From a bacterium (lineage in GTDB: Bacteria; Bacteroidota; Ignavibacteria; Kapaibacteriales; UBA2268): 56,256 bases of DNA. Position 1 is the first letter of the stretch, and the number at the start of each line of letters is the position of its first letter. Position numbers and translations under genes: made by a program. Below, one piece after another: positions 37,365-46,743 of the stretch. The notes beneath the pieces are model-generated. The model saw only the letters and a program-made list of their open reading frames with translations, searched no databases and had not been told where the DNA came from. The DNA lies in assembly GCA_030431515.1 (NCBI GenBank), contig JAUIIX010000013.1, forward strand, positions 1 through 56,256, in the 5' to 3' direction.

Positions 37365-40300
37365 TTATTTTTCAGAATCATTCGAGTTAATTTCTTGGAA
37401 ATACTCTTTGATTAGTAATTCATAATCTTTAGAATACCCAAGTTTCATTTTCTTCATCATTTCTTCCATTGCTCTTTTTCTTTCAAATTCATTTAGTTGT
37501 AGAGCATCTGGAGAAACTTGATTTTTTTTATTACCTTGTTCAGCTTTTCTTTTTTTAGAAAAATCTCTTTCATTTACAGATTTATAAGCATCTAATAATC
37601 TAGAAAGAATTTTTTGCTGTCTTTCAAGAGTTTTATCTGATATTCTTCCAGCTTCAACATCAGCCAATACTTCTTTCATATCTTCAGAAACTTGTTTTAA
37701 TTCAGCAGCCATTTTCTCTGAGTTTTCATTCTGAGATTTTTTCTGTTCTTCTTGTAACTCTTGAATTGACTTTTGAGCTTCTCCAATCTGATTTTTCAAC
37801 CTACCTTTCATTCCCGATTTATTTTTACCTTCTCCTTTATCTCCACTTTGACCATCGCCACTACCTTGACCGCCTTCCCCTTGTTCTCCGTCTTTACCCT
37901 TTTCTTCTCCATCTTTACCACCTTTGGCTCCACCTTGTTTGCCCATAGACTGCTCCAAAGCATCTTTAAGCATTTGTTGTTGAGCCGCAGCTTGTTGTAT
38001 TTGTTGTGAAAAACTTGGTTGTTGCCCTTGCCCTTTTCCTTGACCTTCACCCTCGCCTTGACCTCCATCACCTGGGTTCTGACAAGCACCTGCTTGTTTT
38101 GCCTGCATATCAGACATTGCACCTTGCATTTTACTTACAGATTTATTTAATGATTCCATTGCTCCTTGTTGAGCATTTGCAGCACTGCCTGTTCTTCTTT
38201 CACTTAATTCAGATTCAGATTTACTCATTTGATTCATAGCATTAGCCATTTCTTGAGCTAACTCAGGACTTAAAGCCATAGATTCTTGAGCTAACTTATC
38301 CATTTCTTCAGAAACATTACTCAAAGATTGTTTTATTTTTCCTTGCTCTTTTTGAATATCTGGTAGTTGAGTAGAATTATGATCTAACTTCTGCATTTTC
38401 TTTCTTAATTCTTCTTGCTGCTGAGATAATTTAACAGCATCTGAAATACTTTTCTGCATTTGATCAATTGCCTTTTGCATTTGATTTTGTTGCATTTTTT
38501 GTTTCATTTTCTGCATTTGCTGAGCAAATTTATTCAAATTCTTTTTTGCATTATCTTGATTTCTTTTAGCTTGCTCTTTATTATCCTTCTGCATATTCTC
38601 TTTAGCTTGCTGCATTTGTTCTTTCGTATTTTCTGGATTCAAGTCTTCCAAAGATTTCTGAAACTCTTCCATCAACTCTTTGTCTTTCATCTCTTTAATG
38701 TTTTCACCCAACTTCGCAAGGTCTTTTTCCAAATCCTTTACTTCTTCTTTTAAATTCTCTTGCTTTTTATCTAACTCTTCTTTATTGTCTTTTGCATCCT
38801 TCTTATTCAAATCTTCAGATAATTTATCTTGCTTTTTCTCCATTTCCTTTGCTTTTTTGCTCAACTGATCCATTTTCTGTTCTGTTTGCAACTTTTTAAG
38901 CAATTCCATTGATCTTTCGATTTGCTTTTTGAATGCTTCTTCATCAAGTTTCATTTGCTCCATCGCTTTTTTCATCTCTTCTGGAGTCATTTTATTCAAT
39001 TCATTATTAATCTTTCTAGCTTTTTCCTTCATTTCTTCAGTAGCAACTTCTTTCATAAGCTTCTGTAATTCTTGAAACTTCTCTAAAGTTTCAGGTGAAA
39101 GCACATTATTATCTTGAAGTTTCTCTGTGGATTCTTCTAATTTCTGTTGCATTTCATTAAACTTATCTTGAAGCTTTTCTTGTTTGTTAGCAATATCTTT
39201 TGCTTTATTTAACTTATCCCAATCTACTTTATTCTTGTTTGGATCTTTACGCATCTCATTTTCAAGATCATCAATATCTTTTTTTAGTTTTTCAGTTTCC
39301 TTAACTAAATCGCCCATTTCTTTCAAAACTTCATCTTGAGTTTGCTCTGATTGTGCAAAGACCTCATCTAAAGAAGGTAATCTTAAAGTAATTATTTTAC
39401 TTCTACTTGATTTAGGTCCTGAAACTATATCATTGTCGAATACTTCTAAATAAAACTCGTATTCATTCTCTGGAACAATATTTAATTTATTCAAATCCCA
39501 AACATAAGGAATCTCTTGAACCAATTCATTTGCTATAATTGAAATTTCTTGAATAGTAAAATTCTCTTCAGCTTTTGTATAAGCAGAAGCACTCAACCGA
39601 TAATTCAAAGTCAGTTTCTTAAAACCATAATCATCAGATATTTGAGTAAGTATTGGTAATATTGCACTCTCATTGACTGTAACATTATCGTCTGGGTTAA
39701 TTAGTTTAATCTCTGGATTCTCATCATTTAGAGCTACAATCTTATAAACTATCGGTTGAACGCTTTTGTTATCTAATTCATCTATTATTTCAAAAAAGTA
39801 CTCACCATTTTCTTTAATAGAAATACTGCCTTTAGCAGAATTACCGTCTATTTTGAGTTCATTTCTAACTATTAAACTATCTCCGAATATTGCTGGTTTG
39901 AATACAAAACTTGCACTCTTTAAATTCTTATTAGAACTAATCTCATAGCTATATGTAGAACCTTTCAAAGCTGTAATATCAGCATTTGTTTCGTCAATTC
40001 TAAAACTTGCTTGTCTTGCATAATATGGAAGACTCACATTCCCAGCAATAGATTTAATTATAGGCAAATCATTGACATAAACTTTACCAACTTTAGTTTC
40101 TGTTGTCTGTTGGTAGTAAGTTCCAACAGCATAAAACTCAAAATCATTCTTAATTGAATTAATAATAAAAGTATATTTACCATCAACTAACTTACTTGTA
40201 AACTCATCAAAATCACTTTGTCCTTTTTCTTTAAGCATAATATTCACTTCTTTAGGCAAATCGCCTTTTCCAAGAATATTTATGGCAACATCTTCACCTC

Positions 40301-40955
40301 TTAAAAAGTGATATTCACTCTTTTCTAATACTAATTGATAAGGAATTGCAGGTAAAAAACTCTCTTTGTAATTTCTTACTCGATTTAAACTTGCAAACAT
40401 ATCACTTGGGAAAGCTGCAAACAAACTAACATTCAATAAAGCAGCAACTACAAAGTAAACAGAACTTCGTTTCAACTCTTTTTTATTAATTACCACTTCA
40501 AAATTCTTATTCTTACTTTGCTCAAAAACAATTTTAAAAGCTGATTCTGACAAATCAGAATTAGAATAACTATGCTTAGTGCCATCTAACTTAATTGGAG
40601 CTAATTGAAGGACATTTAGGAGCTTATCCTTTATCTCAGGGAAAGCATTACCAATTCTTAAAGCGTAATCATCAAGATTAAACTTATATTTTTGAGAAAA
40701 TAATTTCAATAGTAGCTTATTATAAAATATTCCACCACCAGCAATTAATACAAATGAAGAGATTCCAACCAAATAAGTTCTAAATAAACTATCACCTTCA
40801 GCATAATATTCAACTAAAGTTGTCGTAAATATCAATAGCAAAGCAAGTGACATCAATTTAAGACTTGCACTAAAGAAATCAATTATGTTTTGCTTCTTTG
40901 AAACAAGTTTTATTTTGTTTAATAATAAATTATATGAGTTTGAATTGTCGAACAT
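37365..40955 (-). CDS. DUF4175 domain protein with long coiled coil
   Basis: A 1196-residue protein. Two hydrophobic helices lie near the N-terminus (SLALLLIFTTTLVEYY, and near 80), and a third lies near 170. Next is an Ig-like beta region (about 200-530), then about 500 residues rich in Lys, Glu and Gln that form long coiled coils. A low-complexity Gly/Gln segment (GDGGQGEGEGQGKGQGQ) sits near 950. DUF4175 proteins occur in many Bacteroidota, often near MoxR/BatA and DUF4159 genes, and are thought to act in the envelope; their role is not known. DUF4159 lies 6 bases upstream here, matching that association. Confidence 0.85.
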   Translation of the reverse strand: MFDNSNSYNLLLNKIKLVSKKQNIIDFFSASLKLMSLALLLIFTTTLVEYYAEGDSLFRTYLVGISSFVLIAGGGIFYNKLLLKLFSQKYKFNLDDYALRIGNAFPEIKDKLLNVLQLAPIKLDGTKHSYSNSDLSESAFKIVFEQSKNKNFEVVINKKELKRSSVYFVVAALLNVSLFAAFPSDMFASLNRVRNYKESFLPAIPYQLVLEKSEYHFLRGEDVAINILGKGDLPKEVNIMLKEKGQSDFDEFTSKLVDGKYTFIINSIKNDFEFYAVGTYYQQTTETKVGKVYVNDLPIIKSIAGNVSLPYYARQASFRIDETNADITALKGSTYSYEISSNKNLKSASFVFKPAIFGDSLIVRNELKIDGNSAKGSISIKENGEYFFEIIDELDNKSVQPIVYKIVALNDENPEIKLINPDDNVTVNESAILPILTQISDDYGFKKLTLNYRLSASAYTKAEENFTIQEISIIANELVQEIPYVWDLNKLNIVPENEYEFYLEVFDNDIVSGPKSSRSKIITLRLPSLDEVFAQSEQTQDEVLKEMGDLVKETEKLKKDIDDLENEMRKDPNKNKVDWDKLNKAKDIANKQEKLQDKFNEMQQKLEESTEKLQDNNVLSPETLEKFQELQKLMKEVATEEMKEKARKINNELNKMTPEEMKKAMEQMKLDEEAFKKQIERSMELLKKLQTEQKMDQLSKKAKEMEKKQDKLSEDLNKKDAKDNKEELDKKQENLKEEVKDLEKDLAKLGENIKEMKDKELMEEFQKSLEDLNPENTKEQMQQAKENMQKDNKEQAKRNQDNAKKNLNKFAQQMQKMKQKMQQNQMQKAIDQMQKSISDAVKLSQQQEELRKKMQKLDHNSTQLPDIQKEQGKIKQSLSNVSEEMDKLAQESMALSPELAQEMANAMNQMSKSESELSERRTGSAANAQQGAMESLNKSVSKMQGAMSDMQAKQAGACQNPGDGGQGEGEGQGKGQGQQPSFSQQIQQAAAQQQMLKDALEQSMGKQGGAKGGKDGEEKGKDGEQGEGGQGSGDGQSGDKGEGKNKSGMKGRLKNQIGEAQKSIQELQEEQKKSQNENSEKMAAELKQVSEDMKEVLADVEAGRISDKTLERQQKILSRLLDAYKSVNERDFSKKRKAEQGNKKNQVSPDALQLNEFERKRAMEEMMKKMKLGYSKDYELLIKEYFQEINSNDSEK

Positions 40956-40961
40956 AATTCC

Positions 40962-41615
40962 TTAATTACTAAGTGAATAAACAATAATATTAACACCCAT
41001 CTTCAGAGCTTGTTCTCTGATTTCGGGAGGGTCGTTGTGAATCGATGGATCTGCCCATCCGTCTCCAAGATTACATTCATAAGTGTAATAAACAGCCAAT
41101 CTTCCATTAATGAACATACCAAAACCTTGTGGATTTTGTTTGTCATGTTCGTGAATTTTAGGTAAACCATTAGAAAAATCAAAATGGGAAATATAAATTT
41201 TATGAGTAAAAGGCAGTTCAATAAATTCTTGATCTGGAAAAACTCCCTTCATCGCTCTTCTAATATAAGGATCCAAACCATAGTCATCATCGATATAAAG
41301 GAAACCACCATTTTCCAAATAAGCCCTCAAATTATCCTTCTCCTTATTTGAAAAAGAGACATTTCCATGACCTGTGAGCCATACAATCGGGTATTTGAAA
41401 ATATCATCAGTAGATAAATCAACAAAAACATAATTAGTGTTAGCATCAATATTAGTATTATTAACAAGGTACTTAAGTAGATTTACATCAGAAGATGGGT
41501 CATTATACCAATCGCCTCCGCCACCGTATTTCACACGAGCAAAAGTCAAATTACTTTCCTTAGCTGACAAGTTAAAAGTAATTACAAATAAAAAAATAAA
41601 AAGTATGATTTTCAT
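40962..41615 (-). CDS. DUF4159 domain protein, exported
   Basis: A 217-residue protein with a signal peptide (KIILFIFLFVITFNLSA). The DUF4159 core is clear: LTFARVKYGGGGDWYNDPSS, IVWLTGHGNVSF, LRAYLENGGFLYIDDDYG and GFGMFINGRLAVYYTYECN. The fold resembles a glutamine-amidotransferase-like Rossmann domain, but the function is unknown. It is the first gene of the operon and stands 6 bases before DUF4175; these two domains co-occur in other genomes. Confidence 0.85.
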   Translation of the reverse strand: MKIILFIFLFVITFNLSAKESNLTFARVKYGGGGDWYNDPSSDVNLLKYLVNNTNIDANTNYVFVDLSTDDIFKYPIVWLTGHGNVSFSNKEKDNLRAYLENGGFLYIDDDYGLDPYIRRAMKGVFPDQEFIELPFTHKIYISHFDFSNGLPKIHEHDKQNPQGFGMFINGRLAVYYTYECNLGDGWADPSIHNDPPEIREQALKMGVNIIVYSLSN

Positions 41616-42140
41616 ATAACTATTGACGTTTGCATTTCTAAAAAATTACTTATTATTACAGATTGTTAATAACACTATTAACTTACGTTAAAAATAGAAA
41701 TTAGTTTTATCAAATGCAATCAAAGTAGTATAAACATATTAACAATCCACAAATCATATTTTTACTCCATTTCCTCATCCAGAGCTAAGAATATAATCCA
41801 TTGTATTCAGAGATTCTTTGAGAAAACTGTCGGAAAGATTGAATTTGATTTTTAAGTCATTTAACCAAGTCAAAATTAAATTTCTCAATATAGCAACATA
41901 AATCAAAAAAAATCTAAAGAATAATAGTTCTTTTAAAAATGAAATCAAGAAGAAAACTAAATTAAAACTATAAACTGTTTAATTATTATTTTAAAAAGTA
42001 ATTATTATTAATAATATATAGTATTTTTAAATGATTGTAAAATAAAATGAATATTGATTGACTTTATTATTTATTATTTTTAAACTAAAGATTTTAATAT
42101 TATGTTCGATAAGTAAGGTGTTATTAAATTAATAAACTAT

Positions 42141-42174
42141 TTTAATATATATTTAAATTTAATATATATTTAAA
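42141..42174. repeat. Perfect tandem 17-bp duplication
   Basis: Two head-to-tail copies of TTTAATATATATTTAAA at 42141-42157 and 42158-42174. Each unit is nearly self-complementary, so it may be an operator pair or only slippage in AT-rich DNA. Confidence 0.8.
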
Positions 42175-42200
42175 CTCAAAAATTTATTGAATCTTTATTT

Positions 42201-42216
42201 TTTAACTTAAGTTAAA
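42201..42216. promoter_or_regulatory. 16-bp perfect palindrome upstream of FG-GAP gene
   Basis: TTTAACTTAAGTTAAA reads the same on both strands and lies 22 bases before the ATG at 42239. Its position fits an operator for a dimeric regulator that could block expression. The AT-rich composition raises the chance of a random palindrome. Confidence 0.4.
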
Positions 42217-42238
42217 TAATATTCACTAATACATTAAA

Positions 42239-44326
42239 ATGCAAAAAATTTCAATATTAATATTTATTACATTTATTTCAATTATAGGTAATCTTTATAG
42301 CCAATCTAATTGGGAAGAAATTCAAAGGTTTCAAGAAACAGTTCTAGTAGCTGATAATCGATTTGGAAGTTCAGTATCAATATCTGGAAATTATGCAATA
42401 ATTGGGTCTCCTTTAGATGATTCAGAAGGAGCTAACGCTGGTGTAGTGTATTTCTATGAATTGATTAATGGCACTTGGGTAGAAATGCAAAGGGTAACTT
42501 CTTCAGATGCAGATGCTGGAGATAATTTTGGTGTATCAGTTTCAATATCTGGTACAAAAGCTGTTGTAGGAGCTAGTAATGAATCTGGAACTGGAGCAGC
42601 ATACTTTTTTGAATTAAGTGGAGGAACTTGGTCAGAGGTCAACAAAGTTTTTGCTTCTGATGCACAAAATGGTGATGGTTTTGGTCTTTCTGTATCTATA
42701 TCAGGAACGAATGCTGTAATCGGTGCGAATGGTGAAGATTCTGGAGGTCTTACAGCTGGAGCAGCATACTTTTTTGATTTAAGTGGTGGAACATGGTCTG
42801 AAGTTAATAAAGTTATAGCTTCTGATTCACAAAATAATGACCAATTTGGAAGATCCGTTGCAATTTCAGGAACAAATGCTGTTGTAGGTGCATATTTAGA
42901 AGACACAAGTTTTCCAAATAATGGGGCAGTTTACTTCTTTGAGTTAAGTGGTGGTACTTGGTCAGAAACCCAAAAAGTATTAGCATCAGATCAAGAAAAT
43001 AATGCTCAGTTTGGGATTTCAGTTGCAATATCAGGAACAAATGCAATCGTTGGTACATGGTATGAAGATTCAGGAGTAAATTCAGATAATGGAGCTGTTT
43101 ATTTTTATGAATTAAATGGTGGTACATGGAGTGAAGTAAATAAACTTATTGCTTCCGATCCTGATGATGCTGTAAATTTGGGAACAACTGTAGCAATTGA
43201 TGGAAATTATGCCGTATCAGGTGCAAGGGAAATATTTAATGCTACTGGGAATGATGAAGGTTCAGCTTATTTTTATAAATTTGATGGATCTACTTGGTCA
43301 GAAATTAATAAAGTAAAAGCATCAGATGCAGAAGCATCAGATGAATTTGGAATTGCAGTTGGAATTTCAGGAAACTATGCACTAATTGGAGCAAGGCGAG
43401 AAGATACTGGAGGAAATGATGTTGGAGCTTCATATTTCTTTAAGCATTATTTTGCTCCAACTTTAACATCATTTACTGCTTTAGCAAATAATAATTTAGT
43501 TGGAGATTTAAGTGTAAACGTTGACGATAATGAACTATCAACTACATTCTCATTTAAATATGGAATTAGTTCTGGAAATTATACTAATGAAAGTAATACC
43601 ATTATTCTAGCTGGTGATGATATCATTAGCAGAGAAACCGCACAACTAAATGGATTAACAGAACATCAAACATATTTTGTTATAGCTGAAGCAACAAATA
43701 GAATTGGTACTACTATTAGCCAAGAAGAAGAATTTACTGCCTTAATTTCAACAGATGATGTAGATGGAGATGGAATTATTGATAGTCTTGAAAGCTTAGC
43801 TCCAAATTCTGGTGATGGGAATAATGATGGGATACAAGATTCACAACAAGCTAATATAGCGAGTTTTGAAAGTATTTCAGGTTCATTTGTTACTATAGAA
43901 AGTATAACCTGCGACTATCTTTTTAATGTTAAGAATAATACGAAAATTAGCGATGGAAAATTTGAGTTTCCGTTTGGAGTTCTTTCCTTTTCAGCTCCTT
44001 GTTCAAGTGCAGAAGTAAAAATATATTTCCACGGTATTGTTTCATTAGATGGATTTACATATCGCAAACTCCTACCAAATGATAATTATGGACAATTTGA
44101 AAATGTAATATTCTCCACAGAAACAATCGAAGATAATCAAGTAGCTGTTGCAACCCTTTCTCTTATAGACGGTGGCTTAGGTGATTATGATGGTATTGTC
44201 AACGGCGTAATTTATGACCCCGGTGGACCTGCTCTTCCTATTACTGCCAATATTCCAGTATGGGATTGGTGGTGGGTGATTGTTTTATTTTCATGTGTAT
44301 TAATAATTTACAAAAGAACTACTTGA
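42239..44326 (+). CDS. FG-GAP repeat surface protein with choice-of-anchor U region and CTERM-like tail
   Basis: A 695-residue protein. A signal peptide (about 1-22) is followed by about seven FG-GAP-type repeats of ~55 residues (FGVSVSISGTKAVVGA, FGLSVSISGTNAVIGA), likely one beta-propeller. A fibronectin-like region (about 405-500) and a calcium-loop stretch (DVDGDGIIDSLE, GDGNNDGIQDSQQ) come next. Then there is a choice-of-anchor U-type segment (VNGVIYDPGGPA). The tail IPVWDWWWVIVLFSC plus a hydrophobic run and YKRTT resembles IPTL/PEP-CTERM sorting ends rather than the T9SS domain used by other surface proteins here. It is probably a membrane-anchored adhesion protein. Confidence 0.8.
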   Translation: MQKISILIFITFISIIGNLYSQSNWEEIQRFQETVLVADNRFGSSVSISGNYAIIGSPLDDSEGANAGVVYFYELINGTWVEMQRVTSSDADAGDNFGVSVSISGTKAVVGASNESGTGAAYFFELSGGTWSEVNKVFASDAQNGDGFGLSVSISGTNAVIGANGEDSGGLTAGAAYFFDLSGGTWSEVNKVIASDSQNNDQFGRSVAISGTNAVVGAYLEDTSFPNNGAVYFFELSGGTWSETQKVLASDQENNAQFGISVAISGTNAIVGTWYEDSGVNSDNGAVYFYELNGGTWSEVNKLIASDPDDAVNLGTTVAIDGNYAVSGAREIFNATGNDEGSAYFYKFDGSTWSEINKVKASDAEASDEFGIAVGISGNYALIGARREDTGGNDVGASYFFKHYFAPTLTSFTALANNNLVGDLSVNVDDNELSTTFSFKYGISSGNYTNESNTIILAGDDIISRETAQLNGLTEHQTYFVIAEATNRIGTTISQEEEFTALISTDDVDGDGIIDSLESLAPNSGDGNNDGIQDSQQANIASFESISGSFVTIESITCDYLFNVKNNTKISDGKFEFPFGVLSFSAPCSSAEVKIYFHGIVSLDGFTYRKLLPNDNYGQFENVIFSTETIEDNQVAVATLSLIDGGLGDYDGIVNGVIYDPGGPALPITANIPVWDWWWVIVLFSCVLIIYKRTT
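44180..44278 (+). repeat. 99-bp 3' cassette, copy 1
   Basis: This encodes GDYDGIVNGVIYDPGGPA through IPVWDWWW and matches 46509-46607 at 98 of 99 bases, whereas the genes differ widely upstream. It also looks less AT-rich than its surroundings. Confidence 0.85.
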
Positions 44327-46356
44327 TTATTTAAGATTTTTTTTATTAACAATGGACAGACTTTGAAAATATTATTATTTACTATTATATTATTTTTTAC
44401 AAATTCTTTATTTTCAACGGAAGTTGTTGAAATAGTCAAGACAGTTAACTCTGATAGATTAGCTGGTGACCAGTTTGGAGTAGGAGTTGGAATAAGTGGT
44501 AACTATGCAATTGTTGTAGCAAGACGACAAACTTTAGATGAAAATGGACTTAATCCTATAGCTAATGCAGGAGCGGCATATATTTATGAACGTGATCCAT
44601 CTACAGGCGAATGGTCTGAGTTGCAAAAATTGGTTACAAGTGATAGAGCAATTAACGATGATATGATATCTGCTGATATTAGTGGTGATTATGCAGTTGT
44701 TGGTACTAAATTGCAGGATTATGATGAAAATGGGGGGGCGTTTATAAATGATGCTGGGGCAGCTTATGTTTTTAAACGTGATCCTAATTCTGGTGTTTGG
44801 TCAGAACAACAAAAGATTGTTGCAGGAGATAGAGGAACAACAGATGACTTTGGGATATTTGTTGCGATTGATAATACATATATAGTCGTCGGAGCAAGAT
44901 ATGAAAATGAAGATGCCGCAGGAGGTAATTTTCGTAATGAAGCTGGTTCAGCATACATATATGAACTAAATAGCGGAACAGGAGTTTGGGAACAAGCTCA
45001 AAAAATTGTTGCAAGTGACAGAACTTCAGGAGATAAGTTTGGAGGTAGGTTAGCAATATCTGGGAATTATGTAATTGTAGGCGCAGTTGACGAGGATCAT
45101 GATTTAAGTGGGAATAATTTTTTAAACAATGCTGGTTCTGCTTACATCTTTGAAAGAAGCAACCTTGGTGTTTGGAGTCAAGTACAAAAGATTGTAGCAA
45201 GCGATAGAGAGGCAAATGCATGGTTTGGGATAAGTGTAGATGTTGATGAAGATTACATAGTAGTAGGAGCAGTAAACCAGGATACAGATGAAAATGGAGC
45301 TAATGTTCTTAATGATGCAGGTGCAGCATATATATTTAAAAATGTAAGTGGAGTTTGGACTGAAGTTCAAAAGATTGTAGCAAGCGATAGAGCAATAGGA
45401 AATGTTTTCGGGGGTTATTTATCAATTAATGATAGCAAAATAGTAATTGGGGCTGCTGGTGAAGATGAAGATGCAGATGGAAATAATACAATTAATAATG
45501 CGGGTGCAGCATATTTATTTGAGTTAAATGACCAATCTGGAGTTTGGTCTGAAGTAAAAAAAATCGTTGCAAGTGATAGAGATGCAGATAATATATTTGG
45601 ATCTACTCTTAGCATAGATGGAAAAAATATAATTGTAGGGACAATTAAAGAAAGTGAGGATGAAAATGGGAATAATACATTGGTTGATGCAGGAGCAGTA
45701 TATTTTTATATTTTAAAAAAACCACCAACTCTAACTTCATTTAATATTAATTCAGTCAATAATTATAGCGCTGGATTATCCATAAATATAGATGATGAAG
45801 GTGAAGCAACAACTCTAACTTTTAAATATGGTACAAGCTCTGGTAATTATACAGAACAAACGCCTATAATTAATCTAACAGGTGATGATATTGAAAGTAC
45901 AGAGTTTGCTCTAATTACAAATCTTGTAAGAAATCAAATTTATTATTTTATAGCAGAAGCTACTAACAGTACAGGTACTACACAAAGCAATGAAATTGAA
46001 TTTAGTCCTTTGAAAAATGTAAATGATAGTGATAGTGATGGAATCAATGATTCTTTAGAGAATGAAGGGCCTAACAATGGAGATGCTAATTTTGATGGAA
46101 TTCTAGATTCAGAACAATCAAATGTTACAAGTTTACTATCAAACAATTCTTATGTAACAATTGAAATAATTGGATGTGACTCAATCTATGATGTAAGTGA
46201 AAAAACTGAATTTGTTGATAACAATTTTGTTTTTCCTTTAGGACAAATGGAGTTTAAACTTCCTTGCTCTAATGCAGAAGTAAAACTATACTTCCATGGA
46301 ATTACTTCTTTAAATGACTACTCTTACCGGAAAAAATTCCCAGATAACACTTACAA

Positions 46357-46476
46357 GCAATTTGAAAATGCAATATTCTCAGCTACTTGATTTCCACCAA
46401 TTGTTTCAGTTGAGAATATTGCAATTTGAAAATGCAATATTCTCAACTGAAACAATTGGTGGAAATCAAGTAGCTG
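46357..46476. repeat. Template-switch insertion: 44-bp perfect inverted repeat plus 25-bp direct repeat
   Basis: 46380-46423 is the exact reverse complement of 46433-46476, with a 9-base loop. The 25 bases at 46357-46381 recur at 46421-46445, a shift of 64 bases. The extra 64 bp thus consist of an inverted copy of downstream sequence plus a second copy of the upstream junction. This is the mark of a strand switch during replication or of a chimeric read. It causes the frameshift. Confidence 0.9.
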
Positions 46477-46508
46477 TTGTCACTCTTTCATTAACTGACG
46501 GAGGACCT

Positions 46509-46607
46509 GGTGATTATGATGGTATAGTCAACGGCGTAATTTATGACCCCGGTGGACCTGCTCTTCCTATTACTGCCAATATTCCAGTATGGGATTGGTG
46601 GTGGGTG
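46509..46607 (+). repeat. 99-bp 3' cassette, copy 2
   Basis: Second copy of the cassette at 44180-44278, with one mismatch (an A for a T before the TCAACGG stretch). Confidence 0.85.
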
Positions 46608-46683
46608 CTAATAATAATTCCAACCACAATTTACTTTAATAGAAAGTATAGTTTAAATAAAGAAATTAATCACCTTTAAAAAG

Positions 46684-46727
46684 CAAGAAAAAAATCCATA
46701 TTTATTTCTAAATATGGATTTATAATA
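46684..46727. terminator. Terminator between convergent FG-GAP and dps genes
   Basis: A perfect 13-bp stem (46692-46704 with 46709-46721) with a TTTC loop. Seven A's precede it on the plus strand, giving a T tail for dps on the minus strand. On the plus strand the tail is only partly T-rich. Confidence 0.75.
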
Positions 46728-46743
46728 ATTAAATAAGATTAAC

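Larger units (their letters stand above)
41616..42238. other. AT-rich divergent spacer, 623 bp, no gene found
   Basis: The longest gap in the window separates the DUF4159 operon from the FG-GAP genes. The minus strand has an open stretch (about 41790-41990) without an ATG start that I do not trust as coding. The region holds two exact 17-bp tandem copies (42141-42174) and a 16-bp palindrome (42201-42216). Promoters for both divergent transcripts should lie here, but no clear -33/-7 pair stands out. Confidence 0.5.
44363..46679 (+). pseudogene. FG-GAP/choice-of-anchor U paralog disrupted by a 64-bp insertion
   Basis: The frame starts at a TTG (44363) with a signal peptide (KILLFTIILFFTNSLFS) and has about seven FG-GAP-type repeats with longer linkers (SDRLAGDQFGVGVGISG). 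A fibronectin-like region, Asp-rich loops and a choice-of-anchor U segment follow, as in the paralog at 42239. After FENAIFSAT it stops at 46388. The missing end, with VNGVIYDPGGPA and IPVWDWWW, continues in another frame to 46679. Removing the 64-bp repeat unit restores one 750-residue frame. The truncated 675-residue product would lack its membrane anchor and might be released from the cell. Confidence 0.85.

Noticed and set aside
37766-38868. Several plus-strand ORFs rich in Leu/Phe/Ser within 37766-38868.
   Set aside because: They are antisense shadows of the Lys/Gln/Glu-rich coiled coil of the DUF4175 gene; such repetitive coding creates open antisense frames.
41790-41990. Minus-strand open frame of about 65 codons in the long spacer (ending SLNTMDYILSSG).
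   Set aside because: No ATG or GTG start, no ribosome site and no family match; AT-rich spacer gives chance frames.
42454-43127. Minus-strand ORFs of 104-150 codons opposite the FG-GAP repeats.
   Set aside because: They mirror the periodic FG-GAP repeats of the plus strand and encode no recognisable protein.
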